From Microcoleus sp. EPA2 (GTDB lineage Bacteria > Cyanobacteriota > Cyanobacteriia > Cyanobacteriales > Microcoleaceae): a DNA stretch of 64,000 nucleotides. Position numbers and translations under genes: made by a program. The notes under the pieces were generated by a model. It had not been told where the DNA came from and did not search any database. It saw only the letters and a list, made by a program, of their open reading frames with translations. The stretch spans positions 124,001 through 188,000 of the forward strand of contig JAHRFD010000008.1 in assembly GCA_020882975.1 (NCBI GenBank). The letters are read 5' to 3'. Shown piece after piece: positions 1 through 8,836 of the stretch; the stretch's first letter is position 1, and each line of letters opens with the position of its first letter.

Positions 1-447
1 CCCCGTTACCCATCATCCTCATCCTCATCCTCATCCTCATCCTCATCCTCATCCTCATCTTACCGCCCCGCTACCCCACAAAGTCCCGATTTGAGCGGCT
101 CCAACTTCAAAGGAGCTTCCTTAAAAGAAAAGGATTTTTCCGGCAGAAACTTGAGCAATGCTAACCTGAGTCAAGCGGACTTAAGTGATGCCTTTCTACA
201 TAATGTTAACCTCACAGCCGCAAATTTGCATAAAGCCAATTTGTTCAGAGCGAACCTGTTAGGAGCTTGTTTAATCAATGCCAACTTGAGAGAAACTAAC
301 TTAATCGGAGCAGATTTAAGTGGCGCTGACTTAAGTGGTGCAGATTTAACAGGAGCTAAAATCGGTTATGGCGATCGAGTAATGGTAAAACTTACCGGAG
401 CCAGATTATCGGGAACTATCTTACCCGATGGTACTGTTCACAGTTAA
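1..447 (+). CDS. Pentapeptide-repeat protein, C-terminal part (runs in from the left edge)
   Basis: The frame is open from base 1 to the stop at 445-447 with no in-frame ATG; the first plausible internal start is TTG at 91, so the gene probably begins outside the window. The first ~20 codons of the visible part are an almost pure serine run encoded by a hexanucleotide repeat. From about base 88 onward the protein is continuous A(D/N)LXX pentapeptides (DLSGS, NLSNANLSQADLSDA, ADLSGADLSGADLTG), a right-handed quadrilateral beta-helix. It ends in a cap reading GTILPDGTVHS, closely matching the end of the TerD-pentapeptide protein at 49739. The function of such proteins is generally unknown. A cytosolic or periplasmic scaffold after a serine linker is inferred. 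Confidence 0.75.
   Translation, partial: PRYPSSSSSSSSSSSSSSSSYRPATPQSPDLSGSNFKGASLKEKDFSGRNLSNANLSQADLSDAFLHNVNLTAANLHKANLFRANLLGACLINANLRETNLIGADLSGADLSGADLTGAKIGYGDRVMVKLTGARLSGTILPDGTVHS
14..55 (+). repeat. Hexanucleotide tandem repeat (CATCCT)x7
   Basis: Seven uninterrupted CATCCT units followed by a partial unit. Because the unit is six bases it stays in frame and codes for alternating TCA/TCC serine codons. Copy-number change by slippage would alter linker length without breaking the gene. Confidence 0.95.
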
Positions 448-541
448 TCAGTGTTAATTAGTTATCAATTATTCGTTATTTGTGTTGTGATTTTTGGGTA
501 GTCCGTTGTGGCATCAGGACTAATGCCCGTACAGGAGATTC

Positions 542-1411
542 CTAGAGTCGAGCGCGCAATTTTCTGCCTGTGGCGAGCATCGCAACTCCGGCTATCAAAC
601 CCCCCAGAGTCATAGGTTCGGGAACCGGTTCGGCTTTTTGGGTAGCCAAAGAACCACTTTTAATAAATACAGCAGAATCTAAATTACCATCCCCCACATC
701 TTTAATGCGGATGCTGAGAACATTCGTCTGATTTTTATTGAGGAAACCCTCAAAACCTAAAATTTTAGTAAAGCCATCCAGCTTAATAATATTAGCAGCC
801 AGGCCTGTCACGACTGGATTATTGATATAGTCAGAGTGATCTTGAGAGCGATTATTTAGATCGGGAACCAGATTATTAATGGTAACGGCTTTGCCATCGC
901 TCAACTTGGCCAAATTATTGCCATTCAACAGCAATTCAAAATCGTCATTAAAGGGAGAACCACCAAACTCAGGAAACTCCTCGGAACCAAATACATATTC
1001 AAAGAACAACTTTTCCGCGTTAGAGTCAGCAAAAAAACTGAGGTTGAGCTGAGTTAAATCTCCAGCTTCACCATCAGGGCCAAAGTCAGTGTTTAAATCA
1101 GTGCTATTGAAGAACAGATTATCTTTTTTATTCTTGCCGGCTATGTCAGTTACTCTGCCAGTGCTGAGAACAATACCTGAGTGCAAACCAAAGGGGTCAT
1201 TTGTAAAAGTACCAAAAGCAGCACTATTTCCAGTCACTGACACAGAGAAATTACTCAATCCTGCTGTCTGAGTTCCTAACAACTGGTTTTTTAAAGTTTC
1301 GGTATTGTTGGTTGCACCTATAGAAAATGCCATAGCGGGTGCGGTCAACAAGCTGAAAGCAGCAGCGGTGAATGTAGCAGTTAAGGCAGCAATTCTATGG
1401 GGGCTGAGCAT
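542..1411 (-). CDS. Choice-of-anchor L domain protein with PEP-CTERM sorting signal
   Basis: A 289-residue secreted protein. Residues 1-28 are a Sec signal peptide ending APAMA. The body carries the choice-of-anchor L hallmark EYVFGSEEFPEF at 138-149, a beta-rich extracellular module. The C-terminus (about 263-289) is a PEP-CTERM tripartite signal: VPEP, a hydrophobic helix, then a basic tail RKLRARL. In the family this signal is cut by an exosortase and the protein goes to the outer surface or exopolysaccharide matrix. ATG at 1411 follows an AT-rich leader. It stands alone and converges with the pentapeptide gene to its left. The exact adhesive or structural role is unknown. Confidence 0.9.
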   Translation of the reverse strand: MLSPHRIAALTATFTAAAFSLLTAPAMAFSIGATNNTETLKNQLLGTQTAGLSNFSVSVTGNSAAFGTFTNDPFGLHSGIVLSTGRVTDIAGKNKKDNLFFNSTDLNTDFGPDGEAGDLTQLNLSFFADSNAEKLFFEYVFGSEEFPEFGGSPFNDDFELLLNGNNLAKLSDGKAVTINNLVPDLNNRSQDHSDYINNPVVTGLAANIIKLDGFTKILGFEGFLNKNQTNVLSIRIKDVGDGNLDSAVFIKSGSLATQKAEPVPEPMTLGGLIAGVAMLATGRKLRARL

Positions 1412-1658
1412 ATTTTTATTGCTAAAATCACAGGTATAAATTCAATCCACAATTAGATCATGGCATTAAATAATGGTGATATATATTACCTTTATCAACT
1501 CTTTAAGTGTAAGTATTTATACGGTAATAGTGAGAGATTGAAACTCGGTAATTATGGGCTGTGACGCGATCGCCGCAGCCACAAGTCAGAACGAAAAATC
1601 AGGCATGATTATCCTATTCGATCGCTGGAAAATCAAATCCCATAGAGGGTGGGCTTGG

Positions 1659-3386
1659 TCAAAAACCCCTTGCTACTCCCTCAGAGCGTGGATCGGCAGC
1701 CCCCTGCAACCAATCATCGGGTGTGACGACGATCGCATTAGCATTTCCCCAACTTTCCCGTTGCTGAATCTGGTGTCCCCGCCGTCGCAACCGATCCAGC
1801 GTCGCAGCATCAAAACCTCCCCGTTCCAGCATGAGGCGATCGGGTAGCCACTGATGGTGAATCCTCGGTGCGGATACAGCCTCACCGACATTCATGTCGT
1901 AAACCAACACATTAAGTAAAATTTGCAGCACAGTGGTAATAATCGTACTACCTCCGGGAGACCCCACCGCGAGGCGAAATTTGCCATTTTCTGTCACAAT
2001 CACCGGCGTCATGCTGGATAAAGGAGTTTTGCCGCTGGCGATCGCATTTGCATCCCCACCCACCAAACCAAACAAATTGGGCACTCCCGGTGCCGCAGCA
2101 AAATCATCCATCTCATTGTTGAGCAAAATTCCTGTACCCGCAGCCACAGCCCCAGCCCCAAAACCACCATTCACCGTAAACGTCAAACTGACCACATTGC
2201 GCTCGGTGTCAACTACCGTCAGGTGCGTAGTCTCCGGCGACTCCGACACCAAGCGACTCAAAGTTTGAGCATCCACAGCTTTTACTTCCCTCGCAGGTTT
2301 GGCTTGACTCTGGATTTGCGATCGCCTCCATCTGCCATAATTTTTGCTAGTGAGAGCTTTGACGGGGACACTCACAAAATCTGGATCGCCCAAATACTCA
2401 GCTCGATCGGCATAAGCAATCTTCATCGATTCCGCCAACAAGTGCAAAGTATCTGGATTTTTCCTTCCCATAGTCTTTAAATCTGTATCGCCAATCATAT
2501 TCAAAATTTGCAGCAAATGAACGCCACCGGAAGCAGGAGGCGGCATTGCGCAAATTCGGTAAGTCCGAAAGTTGCCACAAACTGGATTGCGCCAAATCGG
2601 TGTATAGTTTTTCAGGTCTTCGAGAGTAATCAACCCACCGTTGTTCGCCATGTCAGAGGCGATCGCCCTAGCAATTTTCCCTCGATAAAAACTTTGTGGC
2701 TCTGTCGCAATCTGGCGTAAAGTCCGCCCCAAATCCGCCTGCACCAGCAGTTCCCCTGGTTGGTATAAAACACCACTGCGGGTAAAAACTTCCCGTGCCG
2801 CCTGGTTGTTGTTAATCGCATTCTGTCGCAACTTCACAGCCTGGGTAAACCGCGAACTCACCCGAAAGCCATTTTCCGCCAAGGCGATCGCCGGTGCCAC
2901 CAAAGTAGCCCAAGGCAACTTCCCGTACTCGCGGTGCACCGTATAAAGCCCCCCCACAGTACCAGGAATCCCCGCGGCCAAATGCCCATCTAGACTTGCT
3001 CTAGGACGCACTTTTCCTTGCTTGTCCAAATACATATCCCGCGTCGCCCCTTTGGGAGCCCGTTCCCGAAAATCCAAGGCTTGCACAGTCCCTGCTTGGG
3101 CCCGTCGCAGCAGCAAAAAACCCCCACCGCCGATACCTGCCGAAAAAGGCTCCACCACCGAAATTGCCAAAGCCGTAGCCACGGCTGCATCCACTGCATT
3201 GCCTCCCTGTTGCAGCACCCACAGCCCCGCATCGCTGGCCAGGGGGTGAGCAGACACTGCTATGCCTTGTTTGCTATGCTGTTGCTGAAACTTGGGTGGT
3301 TGCTGTAGCTGCGGATGGCAACCACATACCATAACTGTTAGAAATAAAGTATAAATTGGTACTTTTTTAGATAAACTTAAAAACAT
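1659..3386 (-). CDS. ggt: Gamma-glutamyltransferase
   Basis: A 575-residue Ntn-hydrolase proenzyme that hydrolyses or transfers the gamma-glutamyl group of glutathione and related peptides. The N-terminus is a membrane export signal with a cysteine pair (VMVCGC, around 21-23), so it may be a lipoprotein or periplasmic. The autocleavage site and nucleophile are at TTHLTVVD (Thr386). The conserved PLSSMTP loop and the GSPGGSTI motif that bind the gamma-glutamyl moiety are present, as is the large-subunit RERAP motif. Length fits the family (about 550-580). ATG at 3386. No operon partner is visible; periplasmic glutathione salvage is inferred. Confidence 0.95.
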   Translation of the reverse strand: MFLSLSKKVPIYTLFLTVMVCGCHPQLQQPPKFQQQHSKQGIAVSAHPLASDAGLWVLQQGGNAVDAAVATALAISVVEPFSAGIGGGGFLLLRRAQAGTVQALDFRERAPKGATRDMYLDKQGKVRPRASLDGHLAAGIPGTVGGLYTVHREYGKLPWATLVAPAIALAENGFRVSSRFTQAVKLRQNAINNNQAAREVFTRSGVLYQPGELLVQADLGRTLRQIATEPQSFYRGKIARAIASDMANNGGLITLEDLKNYTPIWRNPVCGNFRTYRICAMPPPASGGVHLLQILNMIGDTDLKTMGRKNPDTLHLLAESMKIAYADRAEYLGDPDFVSVPVKALTSKNYGRWRRSQIQSQAKPAREVKAVDAQTLSRLVSESPETTHLTVVDTERNVVSLTFTVNGGFGAGAVAAGTGILLNNEMDDFAAAPGVPNLFGLVGGDANAIASGKTPLSSMTPVIVTENGKFRLAVGSPGGSTIITTVLQILLNVLVYDMNVGEAVSAPRIHHQWLPDRLMLERGGFDAATLDRLRRRGHQIQQRESWGNANAIVVTPDDWLQGAADPRSEGVARGF

Positions 3387-3583
3387 GGTTGACAGAAGAC
3401 TAAACTTGTTTAATTCTAAATTACATCACATCCTCCTTCAGACATAAATCTAATGTTGATTATCAAAAATATCACTGCCCATCATATACCTCATGTAGAT
3501 GACTTAAAATAGCAACAGCTTACCGAGCTAAGCTCCTGCTTATCAAATCTCCATCAGACCTGAGCTACTATAAAAGTTAATTT

Positions 3584-4549
3584 ATGAACAGCAAAAAAGT
3601 CAGTGTCATCATTCCTGCCTTCAATGCAGCCGAAACCCTGGTGGCGGCAGTTTCTTCCGCACTCAATGGCAGCCACCAGCATCTAGAAATCTTAATTGTT
3701 GATGACTGCTCTACTGATGATACTAGGAAAATAGCAGCTAAAATTGCGGAGTCTAATCCGCGAATTCAGTTATTTGTAAATCCCGAAAATTATGGGGTTT
3801 CTAAGTCAAGAAATTTAATGATCGATCGCGCCACAGGTGAGTATGTAGCCTTTCTCGACAGCGACGATACTTGGGAACCAAACAAGCTGGAATTTTGTTT
3901 GCAAATGCTGGCAGAACATCCAGAAGTTAAAGCTGTTGCTCACGCTTTGCGGTACTTAGATAAAAGTGGTAACAAGTTGAGTTATATTCCTACCTATCCT
4001 ACAACTAAAGCGGAAATGCAAGGGATTAAGTTGACAGGGGATAGTCCTTGGGTTTTTCCGTCTTCTGTGGTAATCGAGCGAGCAATTCTCCTCTCTGAAG
4101 GTGGCTTCGCTGAAGATTGGTTGGTAGGGGAAGATACAGAGTTATTTACCAGAATTGCTCACAAGTACGGCCTGTTGGCGACGAAACAGCCTTTGGGCAA
4201 TTACCGGATTAGAGGGAATTCTCTCACAGATAAGCACTGGTTGAAAAAACGCATAGCTTCTGATTGTATCAAGGAAAATCAACGGCGGCGTCTGCGGGGA
4301 GAGCCGGAGTTATCTTTAAGTCATTACGAACAGTTATGTTTTCAAAATTTGCCACTTTGGCAAAAGCTCAACAAATTTAGACAATTTTTGGCACTGCACT
4401 ACATGAGAAAGCTAGGACAAAGTTGGTTGAACCGGGAGTTTTTGCAGACTCTTGTTTACGGGATTGCTACTACAGTTCTCAATCCTCAAGCTAGTTTAAA
4501 TAAGTTGAAATGGATGAAGTATCATGAAGAAAGGTTTGACACTCCCTAG
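3584..4549 (+). CDS. Glycosyltransferase family 2
   Basis: A 321-residue GT-A fold transferase. The N-terminal nucleotide-sugar half shows VSVIIPAFNAAETL, the DDCSTDDT loop and the metal-binding DSDDTW motif (about residue 91). A later GEDTEL motif supplies the probable catalytic acid. The C-terminal ~100 residues are basic and amphipathic, as in membrane-associated family 2 enzymes. ATG at 3584. The stop codon TAG at 4547-4549 lies 12 bases before the ATG of the DUF1350 gene, so the two are probably co-transcribed. The acceptor cannot be deduced; exopolysaccharide or glycolipid is likely. Confidence 0.9.
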   Translation: MNSKKVSVIIPAFNAAETLVAAVSSALNGSHQHLEILIVDDCSTDDTRKIAAKIAESNPRIQLFVNPENYGVSKSRNLMIDRATGEYVAFLDSDDTWEPNKLEFCLQMLAEHPEVKAVAHALRYLDKSGNKLSYIPTYPTTKAEMQGIKLTGDSPWVFPSSVVIERAILLSEGGFAEDWLVGEDTELFTRIAHKYGLLATKQPLGNYRIRGNSLTDKHWLKKRIASDCIKENQRRRLRGEPELSLSHYEQLCFQNLPLWQKLNKFRQFLALHYMRKLGQSWLNREFLQTLVYGIATTVLNPQASLNKLKWMKYHEERFDTP

Positions 4550-4561
4550 TTGATTGAATTT

Positions 4562-5332
4562 ATGGACTGGCAGGAAATTTCTGGGAATTGGGTATTGATT
4601 CCTTCAACTAGACCGATCGCGATCGTACATTTTCTCGGTGGTGCCTTTGTGGCGACAGCACCACACTTGACCTATCGCTGGCTATTGGAGGCCTTGGGAA
4701 ATCAAGGATATGTTGTAGTAGCGACACCTTTTGTCAATACTTTGGATCATATTGCGATCGCCCGTGATGTCCTCAATAAATTTGAAAATGCTCTGGGACG
4801 ATTGCAGGCGATGAAGTTGCTGCGATCGCGATATCTCCCTATCTACGGAATGGGACACAGCATGGGGTGCAAACTCCATTTGCTGATAGGTGCTGTCTTT
4901 GACGTAGAAAGGTCAGGCAATATTCTGATCTCTTTCAACAATTATGCAGCTTCTGAAGCAATCCCCATCGTCGAGCAAATTTCCCCTGTCTTTAACGTCG
5001 AATTTACTCCTTCTCCCCAGGATACCAATCGCTTGGTCAAAGATAGCTATCAAATTCGGCGCAATCTGTTAATTAAATTTAAGGATGACAACATCGACCA
5101 AACTTTGCTGTTAAAAGACTTGCTAAAAGTGAAATATTCCGACATGATTACTGTTCAGATCCTGGCCGGCAACCATCAAACACCCTTGGGTCAAGATGTT
5201 AGCTGGCCGATGGGTCAAATTTTTACACCCTTTGATGCGATCGGACAGTGGGTGAAACAAGAAGTGTATCGGGAATTAAATCAATTAAAAAATACTGTTT
5301 TGCTGTGGCTCAATCCTGTTTCAAAAATTTAA
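4562..5332 (+). CDS. DUF1350 family protein (alpha/beta-hydrolase-like)
   Basis: About 256 residues from ATG 4562 (MDWQEISGNWVLIP). A TTG at 4550, directly after the upstream stop, would add four residues, but the ATG matches how the family normally begins. The motif GMGHSMGC (GxSxG-like, Ser in HSM) is the nucleophile elbow of an alpha/beta hydrolase and IVHFLGGAFV is the oxyanion-side strand. DUF1350 is conserved in cyanobacteria and plastids; no substrate is established. Twelve bases separate it from the GT2 gene, suggesting one transcript. Confidence 0.85.
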   Translation: MDWQEISGNWVLIPSTRPIAIVHFLGGAFVATAPHLTYRWLLEALGNQGYVVVATPFVNTLDHIAIARDVLNKFENALGRLQAMKLLRSRYLPIYGMGHSMGCKLHLLIGAVFDVERSGNILISFNNYAASEAIPIVEQISPVFNVEFTPSPQDTNRLVKDSYQIRRNLLIKFKDDNIDQTLLLKDLLKVKYSDMITVQILAGNHQTPLGQDVSWPMGQIFTPFDAIGQWVKQEVYRELNQLKNTVLLWLNPVSKI

Positions 5333-5416
5333 ACTTTCCATCAATATCTGTCACATTATCGGAATTTTTCGGTGTTTTTTTGTACACCCGCTATACCTGG
5401 TACTCCAGGTTAGCGG

Positions 5417-5505
5417 TGATATCGTTTACGGTTGGATCGGAATGATTTAACCGCAGAGAGCGCAGAGGGCACAGAGGAGGACGGTGCTACCGGATTTGAG
5501 AGGAG
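5417..5505. repeat. Dispersed repeat family C, copy 1
   Basis: Begins TGATATCGTTTACGGTTG and contains the core AATGATTTAACCGCAGAGAG, then CTACCGGATTTGA. The same core and ends recur at 35364-35472 and 55203-55334, with a tail fragment at 46842-46873. The ends resemble terminal inverted repeats of TGATATCAAATCCGGT type. Confidence 0.7.
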
Positions 5506-5509
5506 TATG

Positions 5510-6802
5510 TCAACGTCCTAGTTTATTAGGAATACCTTCGCAGCCACCGGGAATAGTTTCTCTCGATTTCGAGCCACACCAAGCGCAGCAGTATTGACGT
5601 TGCTCCTCCGACATTCGCTTGACACCGGTGAAATCAGCGCGTTCCACCACAGCCCCGGTATATTCCCCCGTGGTGTAGTTGGGAAATTCACTGCGACTGC
5701 GGGGGGAAGCGGTTTCGACCGAGCCATAAAATAATGTAGTACCTTTCATGTCAGCGCGGACGAGATTGGCGTCGTACAAGACAGCGCGGGAGAGGTTGGC
5801 TTTGACTAAATCGCACTTGCTGAGATTGGCGCGGACGAGATTGGCTTCGCTTAAATCTGTCCACCGCAAGTCAGTGTTCGCTAGGTCTGCTCCTGCTAAC
5901 ATCACATTGAGATCGATGACACGGATACCGTGGTCTCTGTCTTCAGCATAGCCGCCGTCGCCGTCAAGGATGGGGCGACCTAAAAGTCGATCGCGCTTCA
6001 GAGGAGTAACCAATCTCGACTGCGACAAAAACCGGAGAATTTTAGCTTTACCTTCAGCATCTACACTGCTCATAATCGCAGCAGTGCGACCTTCTGCGAT
6101 CGCCCTTTCCTGCGGCCAATCTTCCAAAAACCCTTGTTCGTCGAGGGCTAAGTCGGAAACCCCTTGAAAATAAGCATCTATCGTTTGCTGCTGTGTAATT
6201 CTGTTTTGCTGAATAGTCAAATCTTTCGAGATCACATACTGGCGCCAAGCCACATAAACGCCCAAAATTGCGATCAAAATTTGCCCCAAAGCGCCAATTA
6301 ACTCGCCGAGAGCTCCGATCGCATCCCAGTTAATTTGGATATTGCGGCTTCCCGGTTCAGTATTAGTACCGCTGAGCATCAGCAAGCCCACAATCCCAGC
6401 TAAAAGACCAAAGCAGGCTACGATCAGAGTGCGCCAAGCTGGGGGAATCACCTGCACCCAAATTTTGCCCCAACTCGGCCACATCAGCCGTAGAGATATG
6501 CCCATCGCTGCGATCGCCCCAATTAAGCCAAGCCAAATACTGTCGTTTGCCAGCCCGAAAATCATGGCAGCGACTGACCCCAAAATCAGCACCGACCCCG
6601 ACATCTCAGCAGTCGTTTGTTTGGGATACTGTGGCAATACAATCTTGCGGGTTGAAGCCTGTGACACAGATTTTTCCGGTTCAGCAGTGGGGATTATTGT
6701 CGCTGGTTCTGGCGACACACTAGGGGCTACACCGTTGAGACTGTCTACAGTTGCGATCGACTCAGGGGAATTGGATGGAGAAGGATTGGGTTCTGGTGTC
6801 AT
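5510..6802 (-). CDS. Membrane protein with C-terminal pentapeptide repeats
   Basis: A 430-residue protein. Residues 1-60 are a Pro/Ser/Glu-rich disordered tail. Three or four hydrophobic segments follow (around 68-110, 122-145 and 160-188). After the last segment comes a short polar helix rich in Gln (QQNRITQQQ) and a cytoplasmic region. From about 300 there are A(D/N)LXX pentapeptides (DLANTDLRWTDLSEANLVRANL), interrupted near residue 360 by a non-repeat insert. The tail contains a Cys-rich segment CCAWCG. Membrane-plus-pentapeptide proteins of this layout recur in filamentous cyanobacteria without known function. ATG at 6802. Confidence 0.85.
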   Translation of the reverse strand: MTPEPNPSPSNSPESIATVDSLNGVAPSVSPEPATIIPTAEPEKSVSQASTRKIVLPQYPKQTTAEMSGSVLILGSVAAMIFGLANDSIWLGLIGAIAAMGISLRLMWPSWGKIWVQVIPPAWRTLIVACFGLLAGIVGLLMLSGTNTEPGSRNIQINWDAIGALGELIGALGQILIAILGVYVAWRQYVISKDLTIQQNRITQQQTIDAYFQGVSDLALDEQGFLEDWPQERAIAEGRTAAIMSSVDAEGKAKILRFLSQSRLVTPLKRDRLLGRPILDGDGGYAEDRDHGIRVIDLNVMLAGADLANTDLRWTDLSEANLVRANLSKCDLVKANLSRAVLYDANLVRADMKGTTLFYGSVETASPRSRSEFPNYTTGEYTGAVVERADFTGVKRMSEEQRQYCCAWCGSKSRETIPGGCEGIPNKLGR

Positions 6803-7226
6803 GCGTTAAGATAACTTCTAACTGTGGCTGCTCACTAAACTTGATTTTACCTAACCTAGACAATTCTAGATATAGCCTTTCTCTTGAAAGATGAGGTAAG
6901 AGCGAGAATTGGTAATTGGTAATTGGTAATTGATAATTGGTAATGGGTAATGCCCTATGCCCCATGGCCCATGCCCCATTACCCATTACCTAGTACCCAC
7001 CTCACTGAGAAAGGCCATAGCATATCGATTTTAGTTTTGAGATTTAGAAATCCGGTCTGAGCATATTTAATAGACATCTCCCATCATCATCAGGCTTTCC
7101 AGCCTGTTCCACAAGAATTGTTGGATATGTCTATTGTGAGACAGGCATCCTAGCTGTTAATTAACACAGTTTTTGGAAAATATCTAAGTGGTGGATTTTC
7201 CTAAAAATTATTTATTTCCCAGCTAC
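6803..7226. repeat. Intergenic region with short low-complexity repeats
   Basis: No gene is seen. At 6905-6990 there are runs of GGTAATTGGTAATT, followed by a mirrored ATTACCCATTACC block and CCATGGCCCATGCCCC units, able to pair into a hairpin. At 7141-7157 lies ACAGGCATCCTAGCTGT, a diverged copy of the palindrome ACAGGCATCTTGCCTGT found at 55136 and 61372. Confidence 0.7.
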
Positions 7227-7739
7227 CTAACGAGCCAAATAAGCCTTTAGGAAATACACACCAACCGTCCCAAATATCAAAACCATCATCCCTAACACTA
7301 GCTCCATACTCAAGCTTTGAGCAGTACCTAAAGCCACAATAATTTGCTGTCGCACTATCAACGCGAATAACCAGCAAACCTCGGCTTTGAGCCAAACCAA
7401 AAGCGATCGCGCCAGCAGATATTGGCGGCGTGCGTTCTCTTGAGTAATCCGTACAGGATAATTAAAAGTATGGGGATAGGGAGACACCGCAGCCAAAACG
7501 ATAAATATCATCGCAGCCACAGCCGGTAGTAACCAAATCATCACCTTGTCGCCCCAAGCATCAGGCTGGCCATAAAAACCGAAATGAATCGGAATGCGCG
7601 AGGGCAGAACAGCCCAAAACTGTAGAATTATCAAAATAGCCAGTAAAATCGCGATCGCCGCAGCGAACTCTCCGGCTATCAACAGTGGCGATCGCCCCAG
7701 AGAAATCACAGGTCGTAGGTTTGGCTTGTTTCCACTCAT
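7227..7739 (-). CDS. DUF1648 domain membrane protein
   Basis: A 170-residue protein with four hydrophobic segments. The signature LPSRIPIHFGFYGQPDAWG (about 49-67), between the first and second segments, is the DUF1648 motif (P-x-H-x-x-x-x-G-x-x-D-x-W-G). The domain occurs in SdpI-like immunity and putative membrane regulatory proteins of Firmicutes and as small stand-alone proteins in cyanobacteria. ATG at 7739. It is divergent from the deformylase gene, with 76 bases between the starts. Function unknown. Confidence 0.8.
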   Translation of the reverse strand: MSGNKPNLRPVISLGRSPLLIAGEFAAAIAILLAILIILQFWAVLPSRIPIHFGFYGQPDAWGDKVMIWLLPAVAAMIFIVLAAVSPYPHTFNYPVRITQENARRQYLLARSLLVWLKAEVCWLFALIVRQQIIVALGTAQSLSMELVLGMMVLIFGTVGVYFLKAYLAR

Positions 7740-7815
7740 AGGTAGGTTAATTTAGATTAAGATTAAATATCATAGTATTGGTTCCAATTTAGCCCAGATA
7801 TTAAGTAAGAATGCC

Positions 7816-8376
7816 ATGACAACTCAGGTTTTGGTTGAAAAGAAAAAGTTAGAAAAACCGCCTCTAACCATACACACATTGGGCGATCGCGTGCTGCGCC
7901 AGCCAGCCAAGCGAGTCAACAGCGTTGACGCAGAAATTCGGCAGCTAGTCCGAGAAATGCTGCAAACCATGTACAGTGCTGAGGGTATTGGTTTAGCAGC
8001 CCCTCAAGTCGGAGTCAACAAACAAGTCATCGTGCTCGACTGCGAACCGGATAACCCAGCTAAACCGCCACTGGTTTTGATCAACCCCACCATCAAAAAT
8101 ACCAGTGGCGAAGTCTCCCCTTTCCAAGAAGGCTGTTTAAGCATTCCGGGAGTTTATTTAGAAGTTAAGCGCCCAGAAATGATTGAAGTCTCCTATCGCG
8201 ACGAATACGGCCGCCCGCAAACCCTGAAAGCGACAGAGTTGCTATCCAGGGCTATTCAGCACGAAATGGACCACCTCAATGGAGTGCTGTTTGTAGACAG
8301 AGTAGAAAACAAACTCGCACTCAATGAAGAATTGGTCAAGCATAAATTTTCACCCAAGGCGGTAAAATCGGTATGA
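7816..8376 (+). CDS. def: Peptide deformylase (first of two)
   Basis: A 186-residue metal hydrolase that removes the formyl group from nascent N-terminal methionine. All three family motifs are intact: GIGLAAPQVG (motif 1), EGCLSIPG (motif 2, metal Cys) and QHEMDHLNG (motif 3, HExxH metal and general base). It has an approximately 16-residue polar N-terminal extension before the usual TIHTLGDRVLRQ start. A four-base overlap (ATGA) links it to the next gene. A second, more diverged deformylase lies at 30136. Confidence 0.97.
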   Translation: MTTQVLVEKKKLEKPPLTIHTLGDRVLRQPAKRVNSVDAEIRQLVREMLQTMYSAEGIGLAAPQVGVNKQVIVLDCEPDNPAKPPLVLINPTIKNTSGEVSPFQEGCLSIPGVYLEVKRPEMIEVSYRDEYGRPQTLKATELLSRAIQHEMDHLNGVLFVDRVENKLALNEELVKHKFSPKAVKSV

Positions 8377-8576
8377 TGGCAGGAACTCCTAAAAGTAGTT
8401 TATTTTTGGCTCTTTCGTGCATTGCCGCGATCGCCGCCGTCGGGTCAGTCTTTGAGCTATCTTCGGGAGAAGCTCAACTAGGTACTTTAGTCACAGGAAT
8501 CATTCTCGCCCTCAGCATACCCCTCACCGGGCTATTTTTTTATGCAGCAGTTAGGGATGCTAGGGCAAATTTATAA
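8373..8576 (+). CDS. Small two-helix membrane protein
   Basis: 67 residues with two hydrophobic helices (about 9-28 and 38-59) separated by a short acidic loop (SSGEAQ), ending in a basic tail. The ATG at 8373 overlaps the deformylase stop as ATGA, indicating translational coupling. No named family is recognised. A role connected with the deformylase is only suggested by the coupling. Confidence 0.75.
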   Translation: MMAGTPKSSLFLALSCIAAIAAVGSVFELSSGEAQLGTLVTGIILALSIPLTGLFFYAAVRDARANL

Positions 8577-8836
8577 TTAGTTATTGGTTATTTGTTATGG
8601 GTTATTAGTTATTTGTTATTGGTTATTTGTTATTGGCGGTGCCGCTCGGCGTAGCGTCGGAGGGTCGGAGGGTTATTAGCTATTGGTTAGTGGTTGTTGG
8701 TGGCTGGTTATTATCACCAACCACCAATAACAAGTAACAAATAACCCATAACCAATAACCAACAACAAATAACAAATAACCAATAACCAATAACCAACAA
8801 CAAATAACAAATAACCAATAACCAACAACAAATAAG
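8577..8836. repeat. Long low-complexity inverted repeat
   Basis: The left arm (8577-8700) is built of TTATTGGTTATTTG units. The right arm (8711-8835) consists of their complements (AACAAATAACCAATAACC). A GC-rich insert containing GGTGCCGCTCGGCG and GTCGGAGG lies near 8636-8670. The two arms could pair over more than 60 bases. The region fills the gap between the small membrane protein and the FHA-PrsW gene up to its ATG. Confidence 0.85.

Noticed and set aside
1554-1847. Plus-strand frame overlapping the 3' end of ggt
   Set aside because: Lies mostly opposite ggt coding sequence and has no recognisable domain or ribosome site.
6342-6809. 155-codon plus-strand frame opposite the membrane pentapeptide gene
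   Set aside because: Shadow of a well-supported minus-strand gene; composition shows no family motif.
8577-8836. Possible CRISPR array or tandem-repeat locus
   Set aside because: Units are short, irregular and form inverted arms; there are no equal-length unique spacers and no cas genes.
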